64,000 bases of DNA from an uncultured Mailhella sp. GTDB taxonomy: Bacteria > Desulfobacterota > Desulfovibrionia > Desulfovibrionales > Desulfovibrionaceae. The translations under genes were made by a program, and so were the position numbers. The notes below the pieces were generated by a model. It was not told the origin of the DNA. It searched no databases and saw only the letters and a program-made list of their open reading frames with translations. Location of the stretch: positions 1 to 64,000 of the forward strand of contig CAJJMX010000001.1 in assembly GCA_905192935.1 (NCBI GenBank), written 5' to 3'. Positions 60,937 to 64,000 of this stretch are shown one piece after another. Each line of letters opens with the position of its first letter. Within the stretch, counting starts at the first letter, position 1.

Positions 60937-62106
60937 ATGAACTTTGCCGATAGAATGAAAAAGATCAAGCCCTCCGCCACCCTTGCCATCAATGCCAAGG
61001 CCCTCGAAATGAAGGCGAAGGGAATAGCCGTCACCAGCCTTGCCGTGGGCGAGCCCGACGCCCCCACCCCGCTTCACATCTGCGAAGCCGCAAAGAAGGC
61101 CATCGACGAAAACTTCACCAAGTATACCCCCGTCAACGGCATTCTGGAAGCACGCAACGCGGTGTGCCATTATTTTCAGCGCCAGTACCAGGTCTCGGCC
61201 CGGCCGGAAAACGTCATCCTCACCACCGGAGGCAAGCAGTCCCTGGCCAACACGCTTATGGTCATGCTCAACGACGGCGACGACGTGCTTCTTCCCTGCC
61301 CTTACTGGACGAGCTATCCCGACCTCATCCGCATTGCCGGAGGCAATCCCGTGCTCGTCAAGGCGGACTCCTCCCGCGGCTTCCGCATCGACCCGTCCGA
61401 TCTTGAAAAGGCCCTCACGCCCAAAACCCGCATGCTGATCCTGAACTCGCCCTCCAACCCCACGGGCGTCGCCTATACGCAGGAAGAACTGGACGCTCTC
61501 GTCAGCTGGTGCTTCGAACACGACGTTTTCGTGCTCGCCGACGAAATGTACGAACAGCTCGTCTACGACGGCAAACCCGTGAGCGCCTCGCGCTGGTGGG
61601 AAAAATATCCTGAGAAGATCGCCATCCTGAACGGCCTGTCCAAGGCCTTCTCCATGCCCGGCTGGCGCGTGGGATACACGCTCGGACACGAGGATCTCAT
61701 CAAGCAGTGCTCCAAGCTGCAGGGTCAGATGACCTCCCATATGTGCTCCATCGCCCAGAAGGCCGCCGTGGCCGCGCTCGACGGCCCCTACGACTGCGTG
61801 GAAGAAATGCGTCTCTCCTTCCTGCGCCGCCGCGATCTCGCCATGGCTGAAATTTCTACCTGGCCCGGCGTGGTGTGCCATCGTCCCGGTGGAGCCTTCT
61901 ATCTCTTCCCGGACGTAAGCGCTCTGTTCACTCCCGAAATGCCCAGCGGCGAAGCCGTCTGCACCCTCCTTCTGGAGAAGGCCCGCGTGGCCTGCGTGCC
62001 CGGCGAGGCCTTCGGCGATCCGCACTGCATCCGTCTTTCCTACGCCGTTGCCGACGACGTTCTCATGGATGCCCTGCAGCGCATAAAGAAAGCCCTGTAC
62101 GACTGA
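60937..62106 (+). CDS. aspC: Aspartate aminotransferase (class I, subgroup Ib)
   Basis: The enzyme exchanges amino groups between aspartate and 2-oxoglutarate. The 389-residue fold-type I PLP protein has the N-terminal PSATLAINAKALEMKAKG, GEPDAPTP, NSPSNPTG and NGLSKAFSMPGWRVGY with the cofactor lysine K236, which match the prokaryotic Ib aspartate/prephenate aminotransferases. It could also act on prephenate. It is a single gene ending at a long stem and supplies aspartate for the lysC-asd-thrC route. Confidence 0.92.
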   Translation: MNFADRMKKIKPSATLAINAKALEMKAKGIAVTSLAVGEPDAPTPLHICEAAKKAIDENFTKYTPVNGILEARNAVCHYFQRQYQVSARPENVILTTGGKQSLANTLMVMLNDGDDVLLPCPYWTSYPDLIRIAGGNPVLVKADSSRGFRIDPSDLEKALTPKTRMLILNSPSNPTGVAYTQEELDALVSWCFEHDVFVLADEMYEQLVYDGKPVSASRWWEKYPEKIAILNGLSKAFSMPGWRVGYTLGHEDLIKQCSKLQGQMTSHMCSIAQKAAVAALDGPYDCVEEMRLSFLRRRDLAMAEISTWPGVVCHRPGGAFYLFPDVSALFTPEMPSGEAVCTLLLEKARVACVPGEAFGDPHCIRLSYAVADDVLMDALQRIKKALYD

Positions 62107-62112
62107 TGAAGA

Positions 62113-62144
62113 CCGTTCCCTGCCCCGAAAGGGACAGGGAACGG
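62113..62144 (+). terminator. Hairpin after the aspartate aminotransferase gene
   Basis: CCGTTCCCTG-C-CCC (62113-62126) pairs with GGG-A-CAGGGAACGG (62131-62144) around a GAAA loop, with one mismatch. No T-run follows. Confidence 0.6.
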
Positions 62145-62211
62145 CCGAACCTGTCGGAACTTCATACTTGAAGATACGTTGCTCAAAACCTCTTTCCCGG
62201 ATGGTACGTTT

Positions 62212-63534
62212 ATGACTCAGGCGAAACTTGATTGGGCTCATGCTTGGCTCGGCGGCGTTGCCGACCGTCCTTCCGACGACACCCGCTTCATCGAGAAGCT
62301 GAAGCAGGAACTGCCGGTACTTCCCTTCCTGGCGCTTCCCTTTGCGGAAGACCTCATTCATCAGCTTGAAATCCATGAAGAATTTCTGAGAAGCTTCAAG
62401 CATATGCTGCTGCTCGGCATCGGCGGCTCGGCGCTCGGTCCCCGCGCGCTCCAGCGTGCCTTCGCCCCCGGGCAGGACCGTCCCAACCATGACGGCCCGA
62501 GTCTCTGGATCGCCGACAACGTGCATCCCGAATGGCTCCAGGAACATCTGGACAAGCTCGTGCCCGAGGATACGCTGGTGGTCGTGGTCAGCAAGTCCGG
62601 CGGTACCATCGAGACCATCGCGCAGTATCTCATCGTTCTGCCCTGGCTGCAGGCAAAGCTCCCCGGAACCTGGCAGGAACATCTTTTCGTGGTGACCGAC
62701 GCCAACAAGGGCTTTTTGCGCGACGAGGTGGACAAGTACGCCCTGCGCTCCCTGCCCGTGCCCGACAACCTCGGCGGCCGCTACTCCGTACTTTCCGCCG
62801 TAGGCATGGTTCCTGCGGTGTTCCTCGGCATGGACTGGAAGGGACTCATTCAGGGCGCCATTTCCGTGGGCCGTCCGCTGGCGGAAAACCCCGACACGCT
62901 CCTTGACCACCCCGCATGGAAACTCGCCCGCTGGGCATGGCAGATGTCCGAGGCCGGCAAGAGTCAGATCATCTACTTCTGCTACATCCCCGCCTGGTCC
63001 ACCTTCGGCCCCTGGTTCTGCCAGCTCTGGGCCGAGAGCCTCGGCAAGGACGGCAAGGGCACCATGCCCATTCCCGCCACCGGCGTGACCGATCAGCACT
63101 CCCTGCTGCAGATGTTCCTCGACGGCCCCAAGGACAAGATCTGCCTTTTCGTCAGCACGCCCGCCAACAAGACGCTTCTGCCCATGCCCACCAAGCTGCC
63201 CGAGCAGTGGCAGTATCTGAAGGGCCATACCTTCGGCGACATCCTCGACGCCGAAACCCTGGCCACGCGCGCCACGCTGGCCCAGAAGGACGTTCCCGTC
63301 GTGCATCTCGACATGCCCGACGAAAGCGCCTTCTCCGCAGGCAAGATGATGATGCTGCTTGAGGCCGCCACCATCTTCACCGGCTGGCTCATGGGCATCA
63401 ACCCCGTGGATCAGCCCGCCGTGGAAAACGGAAAGAAGCTGGCCCGTGCCCGTCTCGGCATGCCCGGCTCCGAGGAAGATGCGGCCAGACTGGCCCTGTT
63501 CACCGCCATTCCGTCGCAGACCATGGACTTCTAG
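62212..63534 (+). CDS. pgi: Glucose-6-phosphate isomerase
   Basis: Pgi interconverts glucose-6-phosphate and fructose-6-phosphate. The 440-residue protein has the family motifs LGIGGSALGPRAL (near 69-81), VVSKSGGTIET (near 125-135), NLGGRYSVLSAVGMVPA and the C-terminal helix with MGINPVDQPAVENGK. It is the short bacterial type (E. coli is 549). I start at ATG 62212 after GGATGG; a TTG 11 codons upstream is possible but less likely. Confidence 0.96.
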   Translation: MTQAKLDWAHAWLGGVADRPSDDTRFIEKLKQELPVLPFLALPFAEDLIHQLEIHEEFLRSFKHMLLLGIGGSALGPRALQRAFAPGQDRPNHDGPSLWIADNVHPEWLQEHLDKLVPEDTLVVVVSKSGGTIETIAQYLIVLPWLQAKLPGTWQEHLFVVTDANKGFLRDEVDKYALRSLPVPDNLGGRYSVLSAVGMVPAVFLGMDWKGLIQGAISVGRPLAENPDTLLDHPAWKLARWAWQMSEAGKSQIIYFCYIPAWSTFGPWFCQLWAESLGKDGKGTMPIPATGVTDQHSLLQMFLDGPKDKICLFVSTPANKTLLPMPTKLPEQWQYLKGHTFGDILDAETLATRATLAQKDVPVVHLDMPDESAFSAGKMMMLLEAATIFTGWLMGINPVDQPAVENGKKLARARLGMPGSEEDAARLALFTAIPSQTMDF

Positions 63535-63628
63535 CCCGAACCGGGGCGGCGGCCGCATGACCGTCCCCGCCCCATGACAAACCATGGTCTTCTTCTCTCA
63601 GGCAGGAAGACACCGCGACCCGATTCCA

Positions 63629-63655
63629 GGAGGGGGAGGCTCTACCTCCCCCTCC
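63629..63655 (+). terminator. Terminator after pgi
   Basis: A perfect 11-bp stem (63629-63639 with 63645-63655), GGAGGGGGAGG against its complement, with a 5-base loop and a short TT tail. Confidence 0.7.
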
Positions 63656-63703
63656 TTCCATCAGTAACATCCTGTCGATATTCATATTTTTGAAGGAATT
63701 TCC

Positions 63704-64000
63704 ATGGATGACGCAAGTCAGAACAGCGCAGAAAACAAGCTGCCGTTCAATCTGGCCAAGTTCTTTTCCTATATCTCGCTGGTGCTGATACTCATTTCCA
63801 GCGTCATCCTCACGCTTTTTATCGGCAGCACCATGAACCGCTCCATGCTGGAAAGCCAGGAGGAGTACGCCCTGCTGCTTGCGGACAACATCAACCGCCA
63901 GATCTTCCGCAAGTTCACGCTGCCCGTCACCTATGCCTCGGGCCGTGTGGCGCTTTCCAACCCTGCCCAGTACAAGCTGCTCGACGAAGTCATACAGTCT
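63704..64000 (+). CDS. Membrane sensor protein, N-terminal fragment (probable histidine kinase)
   Basis: The open frame starts at ATG 63704 behind GAAGGAA and runs off the right edge after 99 codons. After a polar start it has a membrane segment at about 18-43 (FSYISLVLILISSVILTLFI), then a region predicted outside the membrane (ESQEEYALLLADNINRQIFR). This layout is that of the first part of a membrane-bound sensor histidine kinase with an extracytoplasmic sensing domain. Because no kinase domain is in view, a chemoreceptor or diguanylate cyclase sensor is also possible. Confidence 0.6.
   Translation, partial: MDDASQNSAENKLPFNLAKFFSYISLVLILISSVILTLFIGSTMNRSMLESQEEYALLLADNINRQIFRKFTLPVTYASGRVALSNPAQYKLLDEVIQS

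Noticed and set aside
60913..63585. An 890-codon minus-strand open frame opposite aspC and pgi
   Set aside because: It spans two well-identified genes and the gap between them; the sequence is a repetitive shadow, not a protein family.

Overview
The window is a dense, GC-rich stretch of bacterial chromosome carrying mostly housekeeping and biosynthetic genes. Several signs point to a strictly anaerobic member of the Desulfovibrionaceae (Desulfovibrio/Bilophila/Mailhella type). The F0 ATP synthase genes are separate from F1 and end in a rex gene. There is an oxygen-sensitive class III ribonucleotide reductase, a two-cluster ferredoxin, a long YeiH-type transporter, a type III glutamine synthetase, and a zapB-zapA-6S RNA-rny block. 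The genus is my inference. I see no rRNA, tRNA, CRISPR array, insertion sequence, phage gene or plasmid gene.

Layout. 1-3.6 kb: start of argB (minus), then the yajC-secD-secF export genes. 3.8-6 kb: an ATP-grasp ligase and an orphan Opp/Dpp-type ATPase (minus). 6.2-10.4 kb: opgG-opgH for periplasmic glucans. 10.9-16.2 kb: rimP-nusA-ylxR-infB (minus), with a clear promoter and a terminator-like hairpin in its leader. 16.7-21 kb: anaerobic ribonucleotide reductase, with the glycyl-radical segment on its own 61-residue gene, and nrdG behind an unknown gene. 21.2-23.2 kb: YeiH-type transporter and a small membrane protein. 23.5-25.6 kb: TPR, unknown and YkgJ-type genes, then a ferredoxin. 25.9-31.8 kb: thrC, hisF, hisH, a small lipoprotein, asd, hisG and hisI. 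31.9-38.1 kb: rny, 6S RNA, zapA, zapB, rex and atpE-atpB-atpI-atpZ. 38.3-51.1 kb (plus): FKBP isomerase, glnN, purD, purE, an FMN hydroxy-acid oxidoreductase, acpS, nnr, tsaE, aspartate kinase, a DUF486 protein and priA. 51.2-64 kb: small periplasmic protein, class IV aminotransferase, HU/IHF, HIT protein, radical SAM protein, topA, a gamma-glutamyltransferase-family enzyme, sfsA, aspartate aminotransferase, pgi and the start of a membrane sensor.

How the genes work together. Aspartate aminotransferase, aspartate kinase, asd and thrC are four steps of the aspartate-family pathway but sit in four places. Four histidine genes are scattered around asd. Rex beside F0 links NADH redox sensing to energy conservation, and the AtpE ring protein carries the residue set of sodium-binding c subunits. 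The most unusual feature is the physical split of NrdD just before its glycyl-radical loop. Other points worth following are the orphan ABC ATPase with ATP-grasp pair, the rimP leader, the YeiH-small-protein pair and a Cys-rich FMN oxidoreductase.
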